Assembly (NCBI GenBank): GCA_026392155.1
Contig: JAPLCP010000158.1
Location: 1-55,455 of the forward strand
Direction: 5' to 3'
Length of the DNA stretch: 55,455 nt
Source of the DNA: Armatimonadota bacterium
Lineage (GTDB): Bacteria > Armatimonadota > Armatimonadia > Armatimonadales > Armatimonadaceae
Below the pieces are notes generated by a model. That model saw nothing but the letters and a program-made list of their open reading frames with translations, was not told the origin of the DNA and ran no database searches. The position numbers were made by a program, and so were the translations under genes. Positions 35,452 to 43,458 of this stretch are shown in pieces; the first letter of the stretch is position 1; each line of letters starts with the position of its first letter.

Positions 35452-37290
35452 TTACGCTTCTTCGTCGCCTTCTCCCATCAAGGCGCTGAGATCGGGCATT
35501 CCGGCCATGGTTGGGGCAGCGTTCTGGATTGTCTCAATGAGAATTTCCGCATCCACGGTGGGCGCAAGCGCATCGGTGGCGACCATGATGTGCGCGGTCG
35601 GTTGCTCCGGGGTTGGGTAGCCTAGGTTCTCGATATGGGTTGCATCATCCTCGTTCGACGGATCGAGGGGCTGGATGAACTTCTCATACCGGTAGGTTTT
35701 GTGCGCCGCCTGAAGCAGTGCCTGCGTCCGAGGATCGCTCACGGCACCGACGATATGCACCAGAACGGGGGGAAGCACCGCACGCTCAATAGCAAGTGCC
35801 ATGCTGGCTCCGAAGAAGCCCATGTTGGGAGCGGCAGGCTGAAAGGCTTGCAAGATCCGCTGTGCGAGCTGCGCGTGCTCGGTCTCACCCGTGGCGAGAA
35901 ACAAGCGCAGGAGCGAATCGGCAAAAAGCATGTTGTCGGCGACATCGCGGCTTCCCACTTTGAGGTTGCCTAAGGAGCTAGGACGAACCGGTGCATCGTA
36001 GAGGCCCCCTGTCTCGGGCGACTCCAGGTGTCCACGGCTCCAGTTGGCGATCTCTTCGGCGCGGTCTAAGTACTTCACACCCTGGCCTGCCTCGTAGAGA
36101 TCGAGCCCCGCCGCCACTAAATCAGCGGCATCGGAGAGCATGCCCGTAGGAATCTCGCCGACGTCTTCGCCCTCAGCGGCTTGGAAGTGGGTCGGGCAGC
36201 CGTTCTCGTCCACCAAGTGCTCCAGCACGTAGTCCAACACGCGACAGGCCTGGGTCAGTGCCTCGGCCTCGCCCGTGACCTGCCACCAGGCCACCAGAGC
36301 GCGAACGGCCACCGCATTGGCTCCCACGAGAATGGTCTCGTCCACGGCGGGCGGGTTCCACTCCGCGCGCTCTTCGAGTGGCTGGGAGTAGTACTCCCCA
36401 TCGGCAAACTGCGAGCCGCCAAAGACTCCCAGATCCTCAAACCAGAGCTGAGCGCGAAGATAGTCAAGGCCCTTCTTCGCTGCCGTCTTGAGCGACTCGT
36501 CCCCCAGCAGGCTGTAGCCACGGCAGAAGAGACGCACCAGCGCGGCGTTGTCTTCGAGCAGCTTCTCGACCTGCGGGTTGCGCCAGTCGGGGGTCTGGGC
36601 GTAGCGGAAGAAGCCACCACTGCCCTCATCCACCAAGCCCCCCTCCGCGATTCCCTTAAACGTGCGGTCTAAGATCAGCTTCAGGTCGGCATCGGGATGT
36701 CCCATACGAACGGTGCGGGAGTACTGCTCCATCACCAGCTCGGTCACTTCGTTCTGCGGGAACTTCTGGCCGTTGTGGCCAAAGCCCCCAAAGGCAAAGT
36801 CAAACTCGAACTTTGCGCCTAAAAGAACGCCAAAGGGGATATTGGGGTCAATGGGCAGGTTGCGATCCAGGGGCGGCGCGGCGTGCTGCTGCTGGAGCTG
36901 CTCACGGAGCCCGGCGACGTGCTGCGCGATCCCAGCTTTCTCGTGGCGGTAGGAGTTGAGCACCTGAGGCAAGAGCTGCGCCATGCCATCGGGTGGCACA
37001 CTGGTTCCGCCCCAGAGGACATCGCCCTCACCCGTCAGCACACAGGTCGTGGGCCAGCCGCCTTGGGTGTAGCGGGCATTGACATCGGGGCGCTTATCTG
37101 AGTCCACACGAACGGGGATCACATTGTCATTGATATACTGGGCGAGGGCTTCGTTGCCGTAGGTATTCTCGTCCATTGCCGCGCAGTACTGACACCAGGT
37201 TGCGGTGATCGAAAGCAATATTGGCTTATCCTGCGCACGGGCCTCCGCAAACGCCTCTTCACCCCAGGTACGCCACTCCACTTGACTCAT
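35452..37290 (-). CDS. DUF255 thioredoxin-fold protein (YyaL/SPATA20-like)
   Basis: The 612-residue protein has an N-terminal thioredoxin-like DUF255 domain with ATWCQYCAAMDENTYGNEAL (redox motif CQYC, about residues 33-36) and QGGWPTTCVLTGEGDVLWGG (cis-proline loop). A long alpha/alpha-barrel-like domain follows (GGLVDEGSGGFFRYAQTPDW; EILIETIQNAAPTM near the end). This is the layout of the YyaL/SPATA20 family. No signal peptide is present, so a cytoplasmic redox role is likely. The family is usually longer (about 680 residues), so this member is short. A TAAAAT lies almost touching the ATG, too close to be a normal leaderless box. Confidence 0.9.
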   Translation of the reverse strand: MSQVEWRTWGEEAFAEARAQDKPILLSITATWCQYCAAMDENTYGNEALAQYINDNVIPVRVDSDKRPDVNARYTQGGWPTTCVLTGEGDVLWGGTSVPPDGMAQLLPQVLNSYRHEKAGIAQHVAGLREQLQQQHAAPPLDRNLPIDPNIPFGVLLGAKFEFDFAFGGFGHNGQKFPQNEVTELVMEQYSRTVRMGHPDADLKLILDRTFKGIAEGGLVDEGSGGFFRYAQTPDWRNPQVEKLLEDNAALVRLFCRGYSLLGDESLKTAAKKGLDYLRAQLWFEDLGVFGGSQFADGEYYSQPLEERAEWNPPAVDETILVGANAVAVRALVAWWQVTGEAEALTQACRVLDYVLEHLVDENGCPTHFQAAEGEDVGEIPTGMLSDAADLVAAGLDLYEAGQGVKYLDRAEEIANWSRGHLESPETGGLYDAPVRPSSLGNLKVGSRDVADNMLFADSLLRLFLATGETEHAQLAQRILQAFQPAAPNMGFFGASMALAIERAVLPPVLVHIVGAVSDPRTQALLQAAHKTYRYEKFIQPLDPSNEDDATHIENLGYPTPEQPTAHIMVATDALAPTVDAEILIETIQNAAPTMAGMPDLSALMGEGDEEA

Positions 37291-37392
37291 AATTTTAATT
37301 CCGTTTGGTCAAAATTTTAGGGAGCACGTCCACAAGACAAACGCTCCCCCAACGAGTGAGTATACCATGCAGAATCGGGTATTCTCTGCAAG

Positions 37393-37842
37393 ATGAATAT
37401 TGCCGATCTCAACGAAATCGCCGGTCGTCGCTACCCGGCGCAGCGCTGGACCCGTAACCTCGTGGGCGGGGCCTCTCCCATTCAGTGCGAGAACTTTGCC
37501 CTAGGCTACGTGATGCTAGAGCCAAATGGCGGCCAAGTGCCCTGGCACAACCAGGAGCAAGAAGAAGTGTATTTTATCGTCGAGGGCGAGGGCGAGATGT
37601 GCCTGGGCGAGGAGCGACAGGCCGTTTCGTCAGGCCAGTGCGTCTACATCCCCCCCACCGTGTTTCATCAGCTCACCAACACCGGCAGCACTCCGATGGT
37701 GATGATCTACGCTTATGGCCCTTCAGGCGATGTCGCGCACTGGAAGCAAGAGCTAGAGGGCACGCTCCCCCGCGCCGGAGTGGATGTCCCCGCCCTCCCC
37801 GAGGGCGCGGCCCCGCAGTGCACGGAGAAACCGACGTCGTAA
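37393..37842 (+). CDS. Single-domain cupin protein
   Basis: The 149-residue protein has both cupin motifs: PWHNQEQEEVYFIVEGEGEM (motif 1, with one His and Glu ligands) and GQCVYIPPTVFHQLTNTG (motif 2). The metal site would use H-x-E-x5-type residues. The function is unspecified, probably sugar binding or isomerisation. TATTCT (37380-37385) ends 7 nt before the ATG. It is divergent from the DUF255 gene. Confidence 0.88.
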   Translation: MNIADLNEIAGRRYPAQRWTRNLVGGASPIQCENFALGYVMLEPNGGQVPWHNQEQEEVYFIVEGEGEMCLGEERQAVSSGQCVYIPPTVFHQLTNTGSTPMVMIYAYGPSGDVAHWKQELEGTLPRAGVDVPALPEGAAPQCTEKPTS

Positions 37843-37945
37843 CTTAAAGCGTGGACGGAGATCGTCACGCTTTGGGGCCTTTGGCCGCCTCCTCGTGCCT
37901 CGTCGGTAAATTTCCGCCGAAGGCGCGGCGACTTGCTCGCCCCAC

Positions 37946-37970
37946 AGCCTGCACGTTTACCGTGCAGGCT
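37946..37970. repeat. Perfect 10-bp hairpin in the promoter region of the propeller gene
   Basis: AGCCTGCACG (37946-37955) and CGTGCAGGCT (37961-37970) flank a TTTAC loop. It ends 5 nt before the TAAAAT box at 37976. It lacks a T-tract, so it may be an operator or a terminator of the cupin transcript. Confidence 0.6.
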
Positions 37971-37986
37971 TGTGTTAAAATGCCAT

Positions 37987-38856
37987 ATGCGACAAGAACC
38001 AATCACGCACGCCTTCTTTGCTGCAGGTGGTGCGACCTACATCCGCTCTGGCAGCGGGCAGATTCTCTGGGAGTTTCCTCACGCGACCCGCGATGGCTGG
38101 GTGCTTCCCAACGGCAATGTTATTCTCGCTCTCAATAAAAGCGCCAAGTACCCCGGTGGCGGGATCGCGGAGGTGGACAAGAAGGGCAACGTGCTCTTTG
38201 ACTGGAAGGGCACACAGTCCGAGGTGAACACGGTGCAGGACATCGGCAAGGGCCGCCTGCTCTGCACCGAGGCGGGCAACAAGCCGCGTATCTTGGAGAT
38301 TGATAAGAAGTCCGGCGAGATCAAGCTAGAAGTCCCGATCCAGGCGCAGACCAAAGACCACCACCTCCAGACCCGTATGACCCGCAAGCTGAAAAACGGC
38401 AACTACCTAGTGCCCCAGCTTCTGGACAAGATGGTGCGCGAGTACACGCCCAAGGGCGAGATTGTCTGGGAGGCCAAGACCCCCAACTGGGAGAACTCTG
38501 CCTTCCTGAGCTGGGCTTTCACAGCGATTCGCCTCGACAATGGCAACACGCTCACGGGCTGCACGATAGCAAACCTGACAGTAGAGTTCGATAAGGCAGG
38601 AAAAATCATCTGGTCGGTGAGCAACGACGAGCTGGAAGGTCGCCCCTTCAACGACTGCTGCGGTGTCCAGCGCCTGCCCAATGGCAACACGGTAGTCACC
38701 GCGCACCACGCGCAGGGCAACGAGGTCAAGCTGGTAGAGATCACTCCGGATAAGAAAGTGGTCTGGACACACCGCGATACCACCAAACCAGGGATTCACC
38801 ACTTCCAGATCCTCGACACGAATGGTAAGCCGATCAAGGGCCGCCCGCTGAAGTAG
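37987..38856 (+). CDS. Beta-propeller protein (PQQ/arylsulfotransferase-like)
   Basis: The 289-residue protein is made of repeated blades with a common pattern, such as HATRDGWVLPNGNVILALNK, RKLKNGNYLVPQLLDKMVRE, IRLDNGNTLTGCTIANLT and VQRLPNGNTVVTAHHAQGN. The LxNGNxLV phrase is typical of PQQ-like or arylsulfotransferase-like propellers. Tryptophan-containing turns (ILWEFP, IVWEA, IIWSVS, VVWTH) end the blades. No signal peptide is seen from ATG 37987, which is set by TAAAAT (37976-37981) 5 nt upstream. No substrate is known. Confidence 0.82.
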   Translation: MRQEPITHAFFAAGGATYIRSGSGQILWEFPHATRDGWVLPNGNVILALNKSAKYPGGGIAEVDKKGNVLFDWKGTQSEVNTVQDIGKGRLLCTEAGNKPRILEIDKKSGEIKLEVPIQAQTKDHHLQTRMTRKLKNGNYLVPQLLDKMVREYTPKGEIVWEAKTPNWENSAFLSWAFTAIRLDNGNTLTGCTIANLTVEFDKAGKIIWSVSNDELEGRPFNDCCGVQRLPNGNTVVTAHHAQGNEVKLVEITPDKKVVWTHRDTTKPGIHHFQILDTNGKPIKGRPLK

Positions 38857-38877
38857 CGAGGAGTTTTAAACTCCTCG
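38857..38877. repeat. Perfect inverted repeat between the propeller and esterase genes
   Basis: CGAGGAGTTT and AAACTCCTCG are separated by a single T. It could fold as an 8-bp hairpin. It directly follows the propeller stop and has no T-tract. Confidence 0.6.
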
Positions 38878-38894
38878 TGTGAAAAAGCAAATCT

Positions 38895-39911
38895 ATGAAC
38901 AACGTACTTTTAACCGGCCTTTTGGCCTTTGGCCTGCTGGGCCAACAACAACCTGCAAGCGCTCCGTGGTCGATGGACCTGAGCCAGTTCCAACCCTACG
39001 GCTACAACAAAGGCGAGGGAAACTATGTGATCGCCCCGATGTATAGCAATGCGCCGGAGCTGACGGCGCAAGACAATGTGCCCAAGGGCAAGGTCTCCGA
39101 CTTTATTGTCAAGTCCACTGATAGCCCGCTCTTTCCGGGGATCGCGAAGAATAAGCCCGGTGAGGTCGTGCCCTACGAGCGGCGCTGCTGGGTCTACATC
39201 CCCGCGCAGTACCAGCCCGGCAAGCCTGCCCCGCTACTCGTGACCCATGATGCCATGGGCCGCGGCGAGCTTCCGACGATCTTAGACAACATGATCGCGG
39301 CGAAGCGGCTCCCGGCGATGGTGGTGGTCTTTATCAGCTCCGGCGGCGGCGATGCGCAGGGCAGTGAGCGCGGCCTGGAGTACGACACCGTCTCCGGCAA
39401 GTACGCGGAGTACATTGAGAGTGTGATCCTGCCGCGCGTGACCCGCGACTACGGCGTGACGTTTAGCAAAGACCCGGATGCCCGCGCCACGATGGGCTGT
39501 AGCTCGGGCGCGGCGGCGGCGTTCTCGATGGCCTGGTTCCACCCGGAGCTCTACCACCGCGTGATTAGCTACTCGGGGACGTATGTGGATCAGCAGTCGC
39601 CCAAGAACCCCGAGTCGCCGCGTGGTGCCTGGGAGTACCATGCGAGCATTCTTCCGAAAGAGAAGCGTAAGCCGCTGCGTATCTGGATGCACGTGAGTGA
39701 GAACGACCTGCGCTTCCGTGACCCGGAGGAGACGCTCCATAACTGGGTGATGGCCAACGACCGCTTCGCCAGGGTGCTGAAGGCGAAGAAATACCCCTAC
39801 CAGTTTGTCTTCTCCAAAGAGTCCGGCCACTGCGATGGCCGCGTCGAGCGCCAGACCCTCGCCCAGGCGCTGGAGTTTGCCTGGAAGGGCTACAAAGACC
39901 GGGGGCGGTAG
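38895..39911 (+). CDS. Secreted enterochelin-esterase-like alpha/beta hydrolase
   Basis: The 338-residue protein has a signal peptide (MNNVLLTGLLAFGLLG) and an esterase-D/Fes-type alpha/beta hydrolase domain: RRCWVYIPAQYQPGKPAPLL, the nucleophile elbow MGCSSGAAAAFSMAW (serine in G-x-S-x-G), then WMHVSENDLRF (Asp region) and ESGHCDGRVERQTL (His). It may cleave acyl or feruloyl esters on plant-derived material, but the substrate is not evident. It probably shares a transcript with the upstream propeller gene (38 bp apart). Confidence 0.9.
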   Translation: MNNVLLTGLLAFGLLGQQQPASAPWSMDLSQFQPYGYNKGEGNYVIAPMYSNAPELTAQDNVPKGKVSDFIVKSTDSPLFPGIAKNKPGEVVPYERRCWVYIPAQYQPGKPAPLLVTHDAMGRGELPTILDNMIAAKRLPAMVVVFISSGGGDAQGSERGLEYDTVSGKYAEYIESVILPRVTRDYGVTFSKDPDARATMGCSSGAAAAFSMAWFHPELYHRVISYSGTYVDQQSPKNPESPRGAWEYHASILPKEKRKPLRIWMHVSENDLRFRDPEETLHNWVMANDRFARVLKAKKYPYQFVFSKESGHCDGRVERQTLAQALEFAWKGYKDRGR

Positions 39912-39913
39912 CG

Positions 39914-39967
39914 TTCCCTCCTCCCCCAGCCCCTCCTCCCAAGAGCCGTGGGAGGAGGGGAGTTTTT
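39914..39967 (+). terminator. Palindrome family copy acting as a terminator after the esterase gene
   Basis: CCCCTCCTCCC (39930-39940) pairs perfectly with GGGAGGAGGGG (39950-39960) around a 9-nt loop, followed by AGTTTTTG. The CCCTCCTCCCC half-motif is also repeated in tandem on its left side. Confidence 0.85.
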
Positions 39968-39985
39968 GTTTGTAGGTGACCTGCC

Positions 39986-41035
39986 ATGGCAAAGATCACG
40001 ATTGAGCTTTCCGATGAAGCCTTAGCTCTGCTGAGGGAGCGTGGTCTCCGGCGTGGTGAAAAGGTGGAGAATTACGGAGCTGTGATGTTACAATACGCTC
40101 TGCTCTGCTCCAACCACGACTCCATCCCCGATGTCATCAATCTACGCAGTCACTTCAACATCATCGATTTTGTTCAACAGGAGATCGAGAGTCTCCCACC
40201 GAATACCCCGGCTTCCCAACTTCGTCGCCATACCCAGGATATGCAGTTCTCGGTTCAGCACATTCGTAAGAGCATTGAGTACCTCCTGGCCATTCAGATC
40301 GAAGATAGGACGCTTCAGCACTCTCCCTTTTCGCCGGTTTCGGTGAGTATCTTCTCTCTCCGTGCCCTGCTGGAAAAAATCGTAGATATAGATCGAAGGT
40401 CAACCTACTTCAAACCTAACCATGCGCTTTACCTTGAGCTTGTGGACGATGTTCCAGATGCGTTTCCTTGCGATGAGGACAAGCTGGAGCAGATTCTCCA
40501 TAACCTGATTGGCAATGCCCTCAAGTTCTCACCTGAGGGAGGAACGGTCACGCTGAGAGTGCAACGCGAATCTTCCAACACCATTCTCTTTTCCATCCAC
40601 GATCAGGGCATCGGAATGAGTCGAGAGTTCCTTCCTCTTTTCGGGGAAAAGTTTAGCCGCCCCCCGGAGTCAGAAACGCGCGGTTTGAAAGGAGCAGGGA
40701 TTGGAGCGTTTTTGTGCCAGATGTTTGTCAAGCTGATGGCAGGGCAGCTCTGGGCGCACTCCGATGGGCTGGGTAAAGGCTCTACAGTCTTCGTCAGGCT
40801 TCCCTACGATCCCCTGCTCGACGATACCCAGCTCAGGGATAACATCACCCAGCTACGGCACTGGCGCATCAAGCTCTCTGCGCTCCTCGCCGAACTGGAC
40901 GCTTTTCCCACCAAGCACTACCGCTTTGATGCTCGCACCCACGCCGACTTTGCCCAGCTTGTCCACACCGAGCTAGAGCAGATGCAGGCGTTTCTAGTGC
41001 AACTGGAGAAAGACCATGCCGCAGATCACGATTGA
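39986..41035 (+). CDS. RHH-like/HATPase fusion protein A (histidine-kinase-like ATPase)
   Basis: The 349-residue soluble protein has three parts. Residues 1-40 (KITIELSDEALALLRERGLR then a helix) match the beta-helix-helix layout of a ribbon-helix-helix DNA-binding domain. Residues 50-130 are helical, with no H-E-L-R-T-P phospho-acceptor box. Residues 150-272 form a HATPase domain with an intact N box (ILHNLIGNALKFSPEGG, Asn177), DQGIGM (206-211), GLKGAGIGAFL (233-243) and GLGKGSTVFV. A helical C-terminal extension of about 75 residues follows. No membrane segment, sensor or receiver domain is present. It overlaps the next gene by 20 nt, and that gene has the same layout. Confidence 0.8.
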   Translation: MAKITIELSDEALALLRERGLRRGEKVENYGAVMLQYALLCSNHDSIPDVINLRSHFNIIDFVQQEIESLPPNTPASQLRRHTQDMQFSVQHIRKSIEYLLAIQIEDRTLQHSPFSPVSVSIFSLRALLEKIVDIDRRSTYFKPNHALYLELVDDVPDAFPCDEDKLEQILHNLIGNALKFSPEGGTVTLRVQRESSNTILFSIHDQGIGMSREFLPLFGEKFSRPPESETRGLKGAGIGAFLCQMFVKLMAGQLWAHSDGLGKGSTVFVRLPYDPLLDDTQLRDNITQLRHWRIKLSALLAELDAFPTKHYRFDARTHADFAQLVHTELEQMQAFLVQLEKDHAADHD

Positions 41036-42071
41036 CCTTTCCGACGAAGCCCACTTTTTGCTCCAGCGGTGGGCGGAGCACGAGAAGCTCGTGCTAGAGG
41101 ACGAGGCCGCGCAGATGATGAACCGGGCACTGGCGGCGAGCCTACCAGAAGGGCTGGCGCAGTGGCTGGAGCTTCGTACCCCGGTGACCGCGATCAAGGG
41201 CTTTGTCTCCACGTTGCTTATGGACGAAGATGAGACGATGTTTGCACACTCCGACCGCATGGAGTTTTTGGAGATCATGGACAAAGAATGTGACAAGATC
41301 CTGAACTTTCTACGGGTTATTAGACTTGAGCGGTTCCCAGAGCGCTTTCATGCCGAACCAACATCGCTTCAAGCGGTTGTGGAAGCCGTTCGCGACCGTG
41401 CCTTGCGCTCCCGCTACCTGAAACCAACCCATCGTTTTGCTCTAGAGCTCGGCGATAATCTCCCAGAGACCTTTCTCACCGACGAGGAAGGACTGGTAGA
41501 TGTACTCGGAGAGTTTATGGATAGGGCGATAGAGTACTCGCCTGAGGGTGGTGAGGTGCGCCTGATAGTCGTCACCACGGTGGGGGGAGGACTCGCGTTT
41601 ACCATCCAGGATCAGGGGCTGGGAATGACATCTGAGTTCCTCCTAAAAATCTCCCAACGCCTGAACGCCCACCAGGCTCCCGAGCAAAGAGACAACCGTG
41701 ATGAGCGGATTATCGGGCGAGCCGAGCCGAGTTTCTACGAGGAGTGGGCTTTTGCTCGCTGGCACGGGGGGCAGTTCATGGTTGATTCGGCGGGACTAGG
41801 CAAAGGCACCACGGTGACGCTTACTCTCCCGTCGCTTGGTGCCCCTTCCCGAAAGCTGGCCGACGATCCCTCGTACCGCAAGCTTGTCTCGTCACTTCGA
41901 GAAAGGTGCATAGCAATCCTGGCAGATGTCGAGCGTCTGACTCTCCAACACGCTCAATTCGATGATGAGGCACGCAAGACGCTCGCCAAGGCGATACAAA
42001 CGGAGTGCGATGCACTTACGGCACTCGCACAGTCTCTGTCGCGGAGCGACATTTCAGCCGCAGGCGCTTAG
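41016..42071 (+). CDS. RHH-like/HATPase fusion protein B with degenerate kinase motifs
   Basis: The 351-residue paralogue of protein A has the same order. It has an N-terminal RHH-like segment (QITIDLSDEAHFLLQRWAEH), a DHp-like helix with LELRTPVTAIKGF (residues 51-63), a HATPase domain (about 140-272) and a C-terminal helical extension. The phospho-acceptor His of the H-E-L-R-T-P box is Leu51, and the N-box Asn is replaced by Arg170 (EFMDRAIEYSPEGG). DQGLGM (199-204) is kept, but the G1 glycine-rich lid is not recognisable. Catalytic activity is therefore unlikely. It probably pairs with protein A as a non-catalytic partner (inference). Confidence 0.8.
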   Translation: MPQITIDLSDEAHFLLQRWAEHEKLVLEDEAAQMMNRALAASLPEGLAQWLELRTPVTAIKGFVSTLLMDEDETMFAHSDRMEFLEIMDKECDKILNFLRVIRLERFPERFHAEPTSLQAVVEAVRDRALRSRYLKPTHRFALELGDNLPETFLTDEEGLVDVLGEFMDRAIEYSPEGGEVRLIVVTTVGGGLAFTIQDQGLGMTSEFLLKISQRLNAHQAPEQRDNRDERIIGRAEPSFYEEWAFARWHGGQFMVDSAGLGKGTTVTLTLPSLGAPSRKLADDPSYRKLVSSLRERCIAILADVERLTLQHAQFDDEARKTLAKAIQTECDALTALAQSLSRSDISAAGA

Positions 42072-42080
42072 ACGCCGTTT

Positions 42081-43436
42081 TCAACCGGCGGCTTTTCCGA
42101 CGGGGCGGACGCCTTTCCCGATGCGGTTAGGGCCGTCGCCGAGGTCTTCGCGGACTTTTTCGGCGAGGGCAAGGAGGCGCTTGAGGATCTCGGGGTGTTG
42201 GGCAGCAAGGTCGGTGGTCTCTCCCGGATCGGCGACCAGATCAAAGAGCAGCGGGCGGGTGATCTTGGCCATTTTATAGCTCACGGGCTTGCCGCCCCGC
42301 GCGGTCTCGGGGTAGGGGCCGAGGCTGCGATAGTTTTGCGGGAGCATGACCTTCCACTTCCCAGAGCGCACGGCCTGGAGCTCGTTGGTGTTGTAGTAGA
42401 AAAAGTACGCCTCCTGCGGGCTCTTGGCGCGCGTGTCGCCTGAGAGCAGAGGCCCGATGTCCTTCCCGTCTAGCTTGTTTTTCGGCAGCGGTGCTCCCGT
42501 CAGCTTGGCAATTGTGGGCAGGAGATCAATGGTCATCGCGGGCTCAGAAATCACGCTCCCCTTCTGAATCTTGCCCGGATGGCGTGCCACAAACGGGACG
42601 CGGATGCCGCCGTCCCAGCACGTGCCCTTGCCCTCGCGCAGGGGCCCCGCGCTCCCGGCGTGCTCGCCGTAGCTGAGCCAGGGGCCGTTGTCCGACGTGA
42701 AGATCACGAGCGTGTCGCGCTCTGCGCCCGTTCGTTTCAGCGCCGCCAAGAGCTGCCCCACAGAGTCGTCGAGCTCCTCGATCACATCGCCAAACGTGCC
42801 GCGCTTGGAACGGCCAATCCACTTCTTGCCGGGAGCCAGCGGGACGTGCGGCATGGCGTGGGCGAAGTAGAGAAAGAACGGCGTCTTCTGTTTTGCGTGC
42901 TTCTCGATAAAGCCCACGGCGCGATCTGTGTAGCGCTGCATGAGCGTGCCCATCTGCTCGATATTCTCGATGGTCTGCACGGGCTTTTCACCGTCCATAA
43001 GAGGCAGTGGCGGGTAGGCACGGGGCGTGTCCGGGTGATTGGGCCACATGTCGTTGGAGTACGGCAGTCCCAGCCACTCGTCGAAGCCGTGGCGGGTCGG
43101 GTTGAACTCCGGCAGGTGCCCCAAGTGCCACTTGCCCACCATCGCCGTCGCAAAGCCCTTCGCCTTCAGCACCTGCGGCAGGAGCGTCTCTTTGTCGCTA
43201 ATCCCGATCTTCGCACCCGGTCCCAGCGCCCCCTGGATCCCCACTCGCCCCGAGTAGCACCCTGAGAGCAAGGCCGCCCGGCTCGCTGAGCACACCGGCT
43301 GCGCGACATAGAAGTCCGTAAAGCGCACGCCGTCGCGCGCCAGAGAGTCAATGTGGGGCGTCCGAATGTCTTTGGCCCCAAAGCAGCCCACATCGGCATA
43401 CGCGAGATCGTCGGCGAAGATCAGAACGATATTCAT
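42081..43436 (-). CDS. Sulfatase (arylsulfatase family), no signal peptide
   Basis: The 451-residue protein starts directly in the sulfatase core (MNIVLIFADDLAYADVGCFG; Asp9 and Asp10 as metal ligands). The formylglycine site is CSASR (Cys49), a C-x-A-x-R type. It continues with MVGKWHLGHL, HAMPHVPLAP and VIFTSDNGPW. No signal peptide is present: a TAAAAT box ends 6 nt before the ATG and a TAA stop lies in frame four codons upstream. A cytoplasmic location is thus predicted, unless another start is used. A formylglycine-generating enzyme would be needed and is not in the window. Confidence 0.93.
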   Translation of the reverse strand: MNIVLIFADDLAYADVGCFGAKDIRTPHIDSLARDGVRFTDFYVAQPVCSASRAALLSGCYSGRVGIQGALGPGAKIGISDKETLLPQVLKAKGFATAMVGKWHLGHLPEFNPTRHGFDEWLGLPYSNDMWPNHPDTPRAYPPLPLMDGEKPVQTIENIEQMGTLMQRYTDRAVGFIEKHAKQKTPFFLYFAHAMPHVPLAPGKKWIGRSKRGTFGDVIEELDDSVGQLLAALKRTGAERDTLVIFTSDNGPWLSYGEHAGSAGPLREGKGTCWDGGIRVPFVARHPGKIQKGSVISEPAMTIDLLPTIAKLTGAPLPKNKLDGKDIGPLLSGDTRAKSPQEAYFFYYNTNELQAVRSGKWKVMLPQNYRSLGPYPETARGGKPVSYKMAKITRPLLFDLVADPGETTDLAAQHPEILKRLLALAEKVREDLGDGPNRIGKGVRPVGKAAG

Positions 43437-43458
43437 GGGCGCATTTTACCTGAGGCCG

